Shown here: positions 8,101 to 16,100 of the stretch, one piece after another
Position numbering within the stretch: position 1 is the stretch's first letter
Layout: every line of letters begins with the position of its first letter
From: a virus
DNA length: 23,086 bases
Strand: one strand, 5' to 3'
Virus record (IMG/VR): IMGVR_UViG_3300047354_000512
Span: 1-23,086 of that record
Program-made: the position numbers and the translations under genes
Notes under the pieces: model-generated
Told to the model about the DNA's origin: nothing
The model's input: the letters and a program-made list of their open reading frames with translations, nothing else
The model's database searches: none

Positions 8101-10537
8101 TTGGTATTACAACGTTTGCTAAAACAAGTTTATCGTTTTCAATTTGAGGTGGAACAGGCTGTCTTGCTTCTTTACCTTTAATTAAATTAATTTGACCATA
8201 AGAGTCAGAAACAAGTGCGTCAATACGCTTAAGATAATATTCAATGTCTGTTGTTGCGCTCTCATCTATTGCTGGAACTAGAGGAGCTCCTAAATCTGCA
8301 AATGTTGGTTTAGTAAGTCCAACACTCGGTAATGCTGACCCTGCGTTTGCGTTGGATTCACTTGAGCCGTAATCTGCATTAGTTTCTTTATCACAATGAG
8401 GTCTAAAGTCTAAGCAATCCCTAAGGTTAAATATTAACCCTGTGTCACTTACATGTACCGGTATGTCATTTCTATCGAGCGTATTAGGATAACTATTAAT
8501 TGAGTAAAAGTACTCACCAGTGGACGATGAGGGTTGGAATACCTTAACATTAATTAAGACCGTGCCATCAGCTGGTTTAACTCTACCAGGAATATATTCC
8601 ATATATGATAAGTCATAGTACTGGTCTTTTTGATTTGTTTTAAGTCTAAAGCTATCTGTTACGTCAAGTCCAGTAGAATCTTTAACTTCTAAAATTTCAA
8701 ATACATCTGGGAAACCTAAATTGTATTTTGTATTAGCTGGGGTTGCGATCAGAGATGTTGTTACTTTAACCCAAGTTTCACGAATAACTTTATTATATGA
8801 ATCAATACCATTAGAACCTGTGCCAACTAATCTTCTGTTATGATAAACATATACATTAGAGTTTGCACTAGAGTCAATAGTGAAATCCATCTGAGAATTA
8901 TTTAATGATTTTGTTATTCCACTTACTGTCCATTGAACACCGTTATCAGCAATAACTAAAATATCGTTTTGTTGACAATCAAAATCTTCACCAGGATTTG
9001 CTGTAAGAGTTATAGCTCCTGCTGAATGTGTAGCAGCAACTCTTTGTCTAACAGGTACTAATGTATCTGTCAACTCAAATGTTCCTAATATGCTTGAGTC
9101 AAATAATAATGGCTTCTTGCTTACTTCTTTTAATTTATTACCAACTGAAATATATCCGTTTCCATCTGATACTCTATCTAAATTTGAAATGCTTCCACTT
9201 AACTGAACAGCTGCAAGATAAAGTCTTGTAGGAGTTAAGTTGATAGCAATTGCAGTACCAATAGTTACACTACTTGAATCTTGTAAAGTAATTGGTGTGT
9301 AGTCAATATCAATACGACCACTAAAACCACTCACATCAACATAGTGACCATATTGTGTTCCAATACTTTGGTTGTTAACTATTTCTGTTGCTGCAATTTG
9401 GTCAATTTGAATACTTTGCTCACCAGAGTTTTCAACTCGGAAACCTTTGACATATGCTACGCCTTGACCTACAAGTGCATGAACTTGTGAATTGACTTCA
9501 CCTTCTGGTATGCGGTCATCTGTAGAAATTGGAAATTGTTCTAATACATAGTTACCTGACTCTTCATATGTTCGTCTAGCCATTTCTTCGCCTAGAACAT
9601 TATATTGAGAAACATCTCTAAGCCCAACTGCGTTTCCGTTTTGGTAACGAATTAGTGTGAAGAAGTCAGAATCTGCTGCAGCTGCAGCAGGTGTAAGAAT
9701 ACTTAATGTTGGAGTAAGTTTTAATCTGTCTGCACCAGGTGCATTTTCGTTTTTAGAACCGTATGCATTATCATATAAACTGTTGTCTTGTAATGCATTA
9801 ATTTGTGATTCTGTTACTTGGAAACCAACAGATTTATCAGCAGCAACCTCACTATAATTTTCAACAATGAGTGTTTGTTCTTCTGCAAATATGAAATGAC
9901 CTTTTTGGAATACAATACCAGGTGACATTTGAATACCAAATGCTTTACCTACTCTATCACTACCTGATGCTGTTTTTGTATTACTGTCAATAGCGAATAC
10001 TGGATTTGTTACTGCTAGTGGAGCCTGAGTACCACGTTTATATTTAAAGAGCTCAATACTAAATGTTTCGTTAACTGTATATTCAGTATAATTTGTTGTT
10101 GTATTTAAATACTTAATCCAAAATGTACTTGGTGTTGCTGTAGCATTAGTACCTTTAACACCTTTAATAATTTGAGCTCGCAATCCAGAGATAGAGCCTA
10201 CCATTACATAAACATAGTCAACTTCAATATCGTCTACACCAGGTGACTCTACAACAACTCTACTTTCATATTCAGATGGGTCGAAACCAGCAGGAGCTAA
10301 AAGTTTAACATATTTTAAATCTTCATAGTTATTAAAAGTACAACCTTTAACAATACTACCTTCTTTAAATATATTGTCACCAAATTGTTCAATCTGGTTT
10401 TGCAGAATGCTTTGTAACTGTGTGAGCTCACGAGCTTGAACCGCAAATCCCGGCTTAAACAAGATTCGATTAAATTGTTTATCTTGGTCGTAATCGTCAA
10501 AATATGGCGATTGATTGAGATTTGTGTTAATAGGCAT
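5174..10537 (-). CDS. DUF4815-like giant baseplate/virion structural protein
   Basis: A 1787-residue protein, the largest complete one in the window. The N-terminus (FNRILFKPGFAVQARELTQLQSILQNQIEQFGDNIF) is the characteristic opening of large DUF4815 structural proteins in marine T4-like phages. Further on are FMSGLRPDTAHYFYFDGVDV (about residue 1090) and DPIAQTFFIKKG followed by VDVFFKR (about residues 1215-1240), both typical of that family. The rest is beta-rich, with no catalytic motif that I recognise. AAGGA at 10548-10552 lies 10 nt before the ATG. The gene follows the gp8-like gene and precedes the small coiled-coil gene, so it probably forms a peripheral baseplate part or fibre-attachment platform, perhaps replacing T4 gp9/gp10/gp11, which are not seen here. 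That replacement is inference. Confidence 0.8.
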   Translation of the reverse strand: MPINTNLNQSPYFDDYDQDKQFNRILFKPGFAVQARELTQLQSILQNQIEQFGDNIFKEGSIVKGCTFNNYEDLKYVKLLAPAGFDPSEYESRVVVESPGVDDIEVDYVYVMVGSISGLRAQIIKGVKGTNATATPSTFWIKYLNTTTNYTEYTVNETFSIELFKYKRGTQAPLAVTNPVFAIDSNTKTASGSDRVGKAFGIQMSPGIVFQKGHFIFAEEQTLIVENYSEVAADKSVGFQVTESQINALQDNSLYDNAYGSKNENAPGADRLKLTPTLSILTPAAAAADSDFFTLIRYQNGNAVGLRDVSQYNVLGEEMARRTYEESGNYVLEQFPISTDDRIPEGEVNSQVHALVGQGVAYVKGFRVENSGEQSIQIDQIAATEIVNNQSIGTQYGHYVDVSGFSGRIDIDYTPITLQDSSSVTIGTAIAINLTPTRLYLAAVQLSGSISNLDRVSDGNGYISVGNKLKEVSKKPLLFDSSILGTFELTDTLVPVRQRVAATHSAGAITLTANPGEDFDCQQNDILVIADNGVQWTVSGITKSLNNSQMDFTIDSSANSNVYVYHNRRLVGTGSNGIDSYNKVIRETWVKVTTSLIATPANTKYNLGFPDVFEILEVKDSTGLDVTDSFRLKTNQKDQYYDLSYMEYIPGRVKPADGTVLINVKVFQPSSSTGEYFYSINSYPNTLDRNDIPVHVSDTGLIFNLRDCLDFRPHCDKETNADYGSSESNANAGSALPSVGLTKPTFADLGAPLVPAIDESATTDIEYYLKRIDALVSDSYGQINLIKGKEARQPVPPQIENDKLVLANVVIPSFPALSNKVAQEKRALDYSIKITPTGVKAYRMKDMHALEQKIDSMAYYISLNQLESDTQNLLVLDENGLNRFKNGFVVEPFNNLSLANIQSPEFRSAVPFNQKILTPEVKTFPIDLKYKTNSSGTVFPSLTNAKVGMLTKDSNVDIINQPYATDFRNCVSNFFKYVGEAVISPPYDASYDTTTNPVTLEIDLATPFQEFVDSIQRFLPMTDTLIQQIDFEAQGRRGAGVATDQITTIMNEIIVNNNTISAPIGDFVSNFQFQPFMASRDVKIFMSGLRPDTAHYFYFDGVDVNAHIIEGSPSDTVDGIARLGAKGVTSVTTDANGNLYAVFNIPAETFYVGDRVLEVADIDTYSSIDSGSTSKGFITYRAYNFSVEKTALTTSTRQPDFDVNTRTTTRNVTRRVRGRDPIAQTFFIKKGMGQGSNSVFLSEVDVFFKRVSTDNGITLQIREVINGYPTNQIVPFSKVHKLASQLTSAASDDASVATTFAFDAPIKLDVEKEYAMVLQPDASDPNYLVFISRVGGTDLTPGVSQGSAIVQDWGDGVLFTSTNNQAWSSYQDEDMKFTLRRANFSASSGSITLTPNNPEFLTVGNITGQFNVGEMIYQDDATQPSANTVSVTSGSTTVTAGNGLDNFYSAGDFIRLFANSPASNGLYKIATVDSAIQITLETPYGFASGSVFHSPVTVAELSYLDKRNATIMHLENSSAKATRKFGPSAKPIKGLDSEVSADAVSVDNINISYMQPFVSKVNDSVSSTTFDGTFVPTDNVNITYDLPLQFNNNNHFNEKGVVLYSTSNDPSGSKSFDLKVNMENGGNTTSSPFIDMEISKLLAYQYTLSNTATDTSKYISKTIELSSDLDAEDLEVILTGYRPNGSDIKVYLKAQSPFDGAAFDTLDWTELELFEGVGVFSNKSNIRDYKEYKYKVSDTNKNAGVWEYTSDNGTFTEYRRFAIRIDLLSSDIANAPTVKDYRAIALT
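5184..5191. other. HIP1 octamer GCGATCGC (second copy)
   Basis: Second perfect copy, near the 3' end of the DUF4815-like gene. See the first copy for meaning. Confidence 0.5.
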
Positions 10538-10550
10538 TTATATTATTTCC

Positions 10551-12203
10551 TTAAAATTCCAGTACAAACTTAAATTCCTCACGAGATAGGTCGGTTCTTG
10601 CTAGTGGGAAGAAGTTCTCCATAAAGTAGACTTCACCAGTCTTTTGCATATAATTTGATAATGTAACGTTTGTTGTTACCGGATTATTTATATTGATAGT
10701 CTGGCCTGTTTCGTTTCTAAATGGTAAAGTTAAATCTAATGGTACATCGTTTGTGTTATTTGAATGTAATTGACCCGTATTTGCATTATTTGGGAATGGT
10801 CCTAAATACTCAGCAATATAAACTGTATTTGCTGATGAGTCAATTTCATGTATTTTTCCACTAAATGTTGTTTCATTGCTACTATTGACTTGTATGACTG
10901 TACTATTTGCTGTTAGTTTATTGTAATCATCTGTTACTACTGCTATTCTGTTGTCGAATATATTAGCAGTAAATCCACTATCAAATTCAGGTGATCGCAC
11001 AATACCTACACCACCGTAAGTATTAACATCACCAATTTGAGTATTGTCTTCTGCTGTAATATATCCATAAAAACTAAAGTGTTTACATTTTAATTCATCA
11101 ATTAAATTAAAACCGTGGCCACCTGGGGGTGATAAACGAGCTCTTGCTAATGCTCGTACATCTGTTGTTGTATTATCTTCTGGTAAAAATTGATTAGTAC
11201 CAGGGTCTATTACTTCTATTGTTGCATTAGTGTAATCACTTCCTTCTTTTAAAACTGTAATACTTGCAATTTTATTGTTTACAATATTAGGTATACCTAC
11301 AGCTCCTGTACCATCACCAGTAATTTTTATTCTTGGGAATATTTTAAAGTTAGCATTACTCAATACTCCAGTTGTATCTGGTGTTGGAGCACCTGTTAAT
11401 AATTCAGCACCAACACGTATTTCAGCATTACCTGTATTTTCATTATAGTTATAATAAGTAATTTGGAATAAACGAGATACACCGTCTGTTGGATTAGTAG
11501 TGTAAATAAACTGACCAGTATAAAAGTTTTGAACTGGGCTAAATTCAGTAAATGGGTTAACGATTAATACGCCAGATTGAAATGGGCTTTGAAGTAGTCC
11601 GCCTCTGTGCTCTTCATATCCAAAGTTATCGTCTGGATTAGTTACCTTAATATCTGATATAGTACTATTTGTTGTTGGTAAAGGATTATTTGGATTTGGA
11701 GTTGGTACAATTGGAACATAACCGATTGCATTATATGCGTCAAATTCTAATGTTGAAATAAAGTACATATATTTCCAAACATACCCATCAGCTGTAATGT
11801 ATATTTGGTTTGAATTAGTAGGGTCGTAATTAGGCGGTGTTGATGCTGTTGTACTATTATTGTTATTTAAACATTTAAATACTCGGTAATCACCAGTATC
11901 ATTATCATTAGGACCAACTACTGCATAAAATTTTGTGTCAGTTAAATCTATATTATCATCATATTCAGTATATACTTGACCAACCTGCCAAGGATAATAT
12001 TTAACCATAAAATGAATATCGTTAGGTAATATTTTTTTACCAAAAAGTGTTCGCTCTAAGAATCCAGCTTTAGAGGCTTGTGCATCGACTGGTGCGAACG
12101 TGTCGATACCAGATACGAAAATATAATAATCATTGTTCACGAGGTCATCTATGAATAACCTTGTCACATCTGATTTAAAACTATTACTTAATATTTCTGC
12201 CAT
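10551..12203 (-). CDS. 8: Baseplate wedge subunit gp8-like
   Basis: A 550-residue protein. Residues 106-150 (YRVFKCLNNNN...TPPNYDP...ADGYVWKYMYFIS) correspond to the T4 gp8 pattern YRCLD...TPPEG...GDGYVWEYLFEIP, and the upstream segment NDIHFMVKYYPWQVGQVYTEYDD fits gp8 as well. Gp8 is a dimer in each wedge that bridges gp7, gp6 and gp10 on the periphery of the baseplate. T4 gp8 is 334 residues, so this protein is clearly longer; the extra part is mainly in the C-terminal half and is beta-rich. It starts a transcription unit behind an ATAAATAATA motif 21 nt upstream. The ribosome site is weak (AGAG, inside a palindrome). Its end lies 13 nt from the next start. Confidence 0.8.
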   Translation of the reverse strand: MAEILSNSFKSDVTRLFIDDLVNNDYYIFVSGIDTFAPVDAQASKAGFLERTLFGKKILPNDIHFMVKYYPWQVGQVYTEYDDNIDLTDTKFYAVVGPNDNDTGDYRVFKCLNNNNSTTASTPPNYDPTNSNQIYITADGYVWKYMYFISTLEFDAYNAIGYVPIVPTPNPNNPLPTTNSTISDIKVTNPDDNFGYEEHRGGLLQSPFQSGVLIVNPFTEFSPVQNFYTGQFIYTTNPTDGVSRLFQITYYNYNENTGNAEIRVGAELLTGAPTPDTTGVLSNANFKIFPRIKITGDGTGAVGIPNIVNNKIASITVLKEGSDYTNATIEVIDPGTNQFLPEDNTTTDVRALARARLSPPGGHGFNLIDELKCKHFSFYGYITAEDNTQIGDVNTYGGVGIVRSPEFDSGFTANIFDNRIAVVTDDYNKLTANSTVIQVNSSNETTFSGKIHEIDSSANTVYIAEYLGPFPNNANTGQLHSNNTNDVPLDLTLPFRNETGQTININNPVTTNVTLSNYMQKTGEVYFMENFFPLARTDLSREEFKFVLEF

Positions 12204-12205
12204 TT

Positions 12206-12218
12206 GTTAGACTCTAAC
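12206..12218. promoter_or_regulatory. 13-bp perfect palindrome over the gp8 ribosome site
   Basis: The coding strand reads GTTAGA-G-TCTAAC, a perfect inverted repeat with a one-base centre, immediately before the gp8 ATG. The only Shine-Dalgarno-like tetramer (AGAG) lies inside it. The loop is too small for a stable hairpin, so it would act as a dyad on DNA if it acts at all. Confidence 0.3.
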
Positions 12219-12224
12219 TGTTTT

Positions 12225-12234
12225 TATTATTTAT
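12225..12234 (-). promoter_or_regulatory. Late-promoter-like ATAAATAATA upstream of gp8
   Basis: The coding strand has TAATAAATAATA in the 39-nt spacer between the protease stop and the gp8 start, 21 nt upstream of the ATG. It is identical over ten bases to the motifs at 3861-3870 and 16101-16110 and close to the T4 late -10 element. Confidence 0.55.
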
Positions 12235-12242
12235 TACCAGCT

Positions 12243-14504
12243 TCAAGATGAAAAAGAAACCTTTTGCCTAGGCCATGCTCTTCCTGTTACTGGTCTTCTG
12301 CCATTTGTTGTTTGTTCTGAACCACCAGCAATATATTTACCGTTGCCCATTCTAATTCCCCAAGGGATATGTACTCTTAATGCTGGTGTTCCGTATAGCT
12401 CTGTTAGTTCTGCACCACCGTTCTGATAATTATTATCTTTAATTCTGTTTACTTCAGTCGATGCATATAATTTGCTCGATGATAAATCTTGAGGTTGATA
12501 TGCACAAGTTGCACTAAGAAGATAAGAACCTGAAACATTTTGGAAATCAATTCCGTCATCTACATCTGTAGATAAGTCTGTATCTCCAATTAAATTTTCT
12601 TTTGCAGCGTTAACCATAATATCTTTTAATTTTGCAATGGATGGATATACTCCTCGCTCAGTAAAGTAATGCTCTAAAAATACTGTTGCGCATCCAGCTG
12701 CGAGAGGTGCTGCACAACTTGTTCCACTGAAATATCCCCATTTGCCATCTGAATAAGTACCAGTCGGATAGCTTGTCCAAGTATATGCACCATAAGCAGC
12801 AAAATCAATCTGAGGTCCACGACTACTATAATCGTCCATTAATCTGTTTACATCATCTTGTTGACATGCAGCAATTGTAAACTGATTATCTCCACCTGTA
12901 TTTTCTGCTCTCAAAGGATATACAGTTGTTTGAGAACCCTGTGTTGAAGATGTTAAAGTATTTCTATCATTTGTAATTGTATTGGTAACATAAGTTGAAC
13001 CTGCATCAACCGTAATTGATGTATTAAATCTTGGGTCTGTTGGGCTTACACCAATATGAGAATTATTACCTGCACTTGTAAATGCATAAATTCCATTATA
13101 ACTATTATATTGACTCATTACTGTATCAAATGCAGAATACCTTGTTTGGTCGGGTATGGAAATCATCCACTTGTCAGTACTATCTGCAGGGTCTTCGATA
13201 ACTCTTGGAATAAGTAAATTATCTACAAATGGTCTATAGTCATCGTACCAATTATTAGTAACATTAGCTCTAATTTCACCAGTCATTCCACCGTGATAAT
13301 CACAAATATAATCATAAACATCTCCGGCTTCTGGCATAGTTACTGTAACTGTAGATGTTCCTTGACCACTTACTCCTGCAACATTAGTTCCGCTTTTTCT
13401 GATATATAATGGATGTCCACCAGATGCTTGATTATCAATAACTACAGTATCACCTGGTTTTACAGTAATAACTCTATTACTAACTTGTGTATCACCTGCA
13501 ACTTTAGCATAAATTCTATCATCACCAGTTACTTCATAAGCACTTGAGCCTGAAGCAGTCATTGTAATATTCCAAGTTTTTGGTTTATAACTATTATTAC
13601 GAGTGATTGTTTCAGATGAACCATCTGCTTGATATGCTACAATCTGACTGATATCATTTATTTTATAGAATCTTTCGTGGTCAACTCCTACGAATCCCCA
13701 TGCTCCTGTTACTACAGTTGCATTACGAACTCCTGTGACAGGATTGACCGGTTTATTAATGTGCCAAGTTAATGCTGTATAGTAAGCAGTTGTTACACCA
13801 TCAGCTAAATACATAACTCTTAATGAACTTTTTTTACCCCAACCACAATACTTACCACCTGCTGCACTGAGTACACCAATTGCATGAGATGAGAACCAAT
13901 TTGTATTATTATTAGTTACTTGATTGTTTCTTGCTGAAGTCATTGAACTGGAAGTATCGCTCCACTCCATAGGAACAAATTTAGAATTATTACTATCCCA
14001 TTCTTCAAAATCAACATGGTCTTCGTGACCTGCATTACCTGAAGCTGGACTACCTGCTTCAATAGCAACAATATCTACATATTCACCAAGATAATTGCTT
14101 TTAACAGTATCATCAAATTGATATTCAGTACCTTGAAAATAACCAAATGGCTGTGTACCATCTGCTGTTTTAAACTCGCTTGTAAAAAACATATTTAAAC
14201 CAGTATTTTCTGCACCATTACCAGTAGGATTAAATTTAGTTCTGTATGTTACACTGCTTGTTTCGTATCTTGGAGTAGTAGATGGATATGATACTAATTC
14301 TTGTACATCTCTTTCTGGTCCACATTCAATTACTTTAGAACTTGCTCTTAATGTTTCTGCTTCTTCGTCAGTCAACATCATCGCAATCATACCATCCCAT
14401 AAATCAAAGTTACAATGAACTTGCATTCCAGCTGCTTCATTAGCTAGAAAATCTGCTTCATCTGTCCCTGGCTGAAATATAACGTTATGAATACGTTTGC
14501 TCAT
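12243..14504 (-). CDS. Subtilisin-like (S8) protease with inserted cupredoxin domain, virion-associated
   Basis: A 753-residue protein. S8 landmarks are: VDIVAIEAG (residues 143-151, catalytic Asp position occupied by Glu149), NWFSSHAIGVLSAAGG (His207), FTSAGNNSH (oxyanion Asn480), DDYSSRGPQIDFAAYG (558-572) and YFSGTSCAAPLAAG (Ser596). Between the GAWGFVG strand (268-274) and the LLIPRVIE region (430-437) sits an extra beta domain, about residues 305-416: ITVKPGDTVVIDNQ, GGHPLYI (His364) and YDYICDYHGGMTGEI (Cys401, His404, Met407). This is a complete type-1 copper ligand set with amicyanin-like CxxHxxM spacing. No signal peptide or membrane segment is visible. The gene follows the fibre gene by 5 nt with no promoter of its own, so the two are probably co-expressed and the protease is carried on the particle. 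The substrate is unknown; a host surface protein or a virion protein are both possible. Confidence 0.85.
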   Translation of the reverse strand: MSKRIHNVIFQPGTDEADFLANEAAGMQVHCNFDLWDGMIAMMLTDEEAETLRASSKVIECGPERDVQELVSYPSTTPRYETSSVTYRTKFNPTGNGAENTGLNMFFTSEFKTADGTQPFGYFQGTEYQFDDTVKSNYLGEYVDIVAIEAGSPASGNAGHEDHVDFEEWDSNNSKFVPMEWSDTSSSMTSARNNQVTNNNTNWFSSHAIGVLSAAGGKYCGWGKKSSLRVMYLADGVTTAYYTALTWHINKPVNPVTGVRNATVVTGAWGFVGVDHERFYKINDISQIVAYQADGSSETITRNNSYKPKTWNITMTASGSSAYEVTGDDRIYAKVAGDTQVSNRVITVKPGDTVVIDNQASGGHPLYIRKSGTNVAGVSGQGTSTVTVTMPEAGDVYDYICDYHGGMTGEIRANVTNNWYDDYRPFVDNLLIPRVIEDPADSTDKWMISIPDQTRYSAFDTVMSQYNSYNGIYAFTSAGNNSHIGVSPTDPRFNTSITVDAGSTYVTNTITNDRNTLTSSTQGSQTTVYPLRAENTGGDNQFTIAACQQDDVNRLMDDYSSRGPQIDFAAYGAYTWTSYPTGTYSDGKWGYFSGTSCAAPLAAGCATVFLEHYFTERGVYPSIAKLKDIMVNAAKENLIGDTDLSTDVDDGIDFQNVSGSYLLSATCAYQPQDLSSSKLYASTEVNRIKDNNYQNGGAELTELYGTPALRVHIPWGIRMGNGKYIAGGSEQTTNGRRPVTGRAWPRQKVSFSS
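13257..13592 (-). other. Cupredoxin (amicyanin-like) domain inserted in the S8 protease
   Basis: This segment codes for about residues 305-416 of the protease. It has the usual strands ITVKPGDTVVI and TVTVTMPEAGDVYDYICDYHG, and His364, Cys401, His404 and Met407 in the order and spacing of a type-1 copper site. C-x2-H-x2-M is the amicyanin spacing and is two residues shorter than plastocyanin. Removing it would join the two halves of the subtilase core, so it is an insertion rather than a terminal fusion. Confidence 0.75.
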
Positions 14505-14509
14505 TTATT

Positions 14510-16072
14510 TTAACTCTCTAGTTTTAATACGTCAATAGTAACTGTAACTGTTCCTGCACTTCCAGAATTATTTTGTACTGCTACTGGAACCTCAGTTTCA
14601 CTGTCATCAAGCCATCCCATAATAGATGGTGTAATTTTAAATTCTGTAGTACCAGAAGCTGTAGCAATAAATTCTGCAATAACACCTGAGCCATTTGATG
14701 GGTCAGTTCCTTGTGTTCTTCCTGCGTCTGCAGTTCTTGATGCTGTATCAGAATAAATCCTTACCCAACATTGTTTGTCTACTGTAACTTTTTGTAAAGC
14801 GAATGATAATCCTAACGTTGCGTATTCAACAGAACCTGAAGCACCATCTGAGATTGAAGCAGTTGTTTCTGCTTCTTGTACTCTTGAAGCTCCACCTCCA
14901 CCTCCGCCACCGAGGTCTGAATTATTTGCAAGTTGTACCCAGTTACCTGAGTGTGCAAAATACGCTGCACCTGTACCATGTACATGAGCAAACATACCGT
15001 GATAAGTTGAAGCATTTGGTAAGTCACCTTCTGTAGAATAAACATTATTAAATAATACTTTATTACCACCCATATCTAAATCAGAGGCAGTTACTGCATT
15101 AATAATATCAGTGTTTGAAACCGAGCTACCACCCGATGCGTTTAATACTCCGTTACTTGCTGTTAAATTATTACCTGCAATTGCTGTAACAAAATCAGCG
15201 ATCGTGTCTTTCTTAGAATTATTAGAATCATCAGCATCAATAAATCCAATACTATCTGATGCTACATCAAGTGTTCCACCTGTTAAACTGTTGAGGTCAG
15301 TACCACCGCCTCCACCGCCGCCTGAAGCATTAATTGTAACACTATCTGCATTAGCATCAGTTGTAATAGTAACATTAGAACCAGCTACTAAAGTAAGAGT
15401 ATCTGTAGTTCCATCGGCTGCAATACTTGTTTGACCTGCAACTGCAATGCTTCCAAATGTATTAGCAGAAGAACCACCGCTTGGTAATGCAGTCCATGTA
15501 TAATCAGAACCATCCCATTGTAATACTTCATTACTTCCTGCACCTGAAACATTTAAATGAGCATCAACATCAGAATCTTCATAAGAACTATTAGAGCCGC
15601 CACCGCCTCCTCCAGTCATTTCAACCCAAGTATAAGTACCATCTGCGTTTGTCTTTAATACATAATCAGATGTTTCTGAATTAGTAACGTTATTTGCATA
15701 GACATGAGGGGCAAGAGGGTCTGTATAATTTAAAATTGAACCACCAGAAGTATCTGCAAGTAATCTTCTCCAAGAACCGTGAGCATAGTACATTGAACCA
15801 GTATCGTGAGCATGGCCGATAGCTCCGTGATAAGTACCAGGGTTCAGTGCTTGTAAGCTTACTAGTGTATCATAATAGAATGATATTTTATGTGGTTTAC
15901 CTGTTAAATCGAAATTACCATTTGCATCAAATAAATTGGTAGCAGATGTTGAACTACCTAATGCTAGGTATAATTCATTGAAGTTATCGTTTGATTTATC
16001 GAAAGCATTACGTAACGGGTCACCTGTCCCGTCGTTCGCAGATGCTCCGATATTAATTGTTTGCTTGGCCAT
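14510..16072 (-). CDS. Fibre-like virion protein with two HxH modules
   Basis: A 520-residue protein. Residues 6-34 (INIGASANDGTGDPLRNAF...NFNEL) are a common N-terminal motif of marine myovirus fibre and baseplate-attached proteins. Two modules follow the pattern YHGxxxHxHxTGxxYxAHxxW at residues 81-101 and 357-378, giving HxH pairs 87/89 and 363/365. Poly-glycine linkers (154-159, 251-257, 388-394) separate beta-rich segments. The C-terminal 396-520 looks like a beta-sandwich ending in GTVTVTIDVLKLE. The start is well supported by AGAGGA at 16077-16082, 4 nt from the ATG. It heads a two-gene unit with the protease, after an ATAAATAATA motif. It may be the arm that carries or positions the protease; this pairing is inferred from adjacency only. 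Confidence 0.8.
   Translation of the reverse strand: MAKQTINIGASANDGTGDPLRNAFDKSNDNFNELYLALGSSTSATNLFDANGNFDLTGKPHKISFYYDTLVSLQALNPGTYHGAIGHAHDTGSMYYAHGSWRRLLADTSGGSILNYTDPLAPHVYANNVTNSETSDYVLKTNADGTYTWVEMTGGGGGGSNSSYEDSDVDAHLNVSGAGSNEVLQWDGSDYTWTALPSGGSSANTFGSIAVAGQTSIAADGTTDTLTLVAGSNVTITTDANADSVTINASGGGGGGGTDLNSLTGGTLDVASDSIGFIDADDSNNSKKDTIADFVTAIAGNNLTASNGVLNASGGSSVSNTDIINAVTASDLDMGGNKVLFNNVYSTEGDLPNASTYHGMFAHVHGTGAAYFAHSGNWVQLANNSDLGGGGGGGASRVQEAETTASISDGASGSVEYATLGLSFALQKVTVDKQCWVRIYSDTASRTADAGRTQGTDPSNGSGVIAEFIATASGTTEFKITPSIMGWLDDSETEVPVAVQNNSGSAGTVTVTIDVLKLES
14930..15832 (-). repeat. Two copies of the YHG-HxH-TG-YxAH-W fibre module
   Basis: Copies are encoded at 15832-15758 (YHGAIGHAHDTGSMYYAHGS then W) and 15004-14930 (YHGMFAHVHGTGAAYFAHSG then W). 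They share the HxH pair, TG turn, aromatic strand, AH and W at fixed spacing. The region between them holds glycine linkers and unrelated beta segments. Confidence 0.75.
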
Positions 16073-16100
16073 AGCGTCCTCTTTTAAAAATCTTTAATTT

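Noticed and set aside
10315-10500. Short minus-strand frame within the DUF4815-like gene
   Set aside because: Out-of-frame shadow of the N-terminal region whose own frame has the recognised family motif and a good ribosome site.
15111-15434. Plus-strand frame opposite the fibre gene with a proline run
   Set aside because: The prolines are the reverse complement of the fibre's poly-glycine linker; no start signal and no relation to neighbours.
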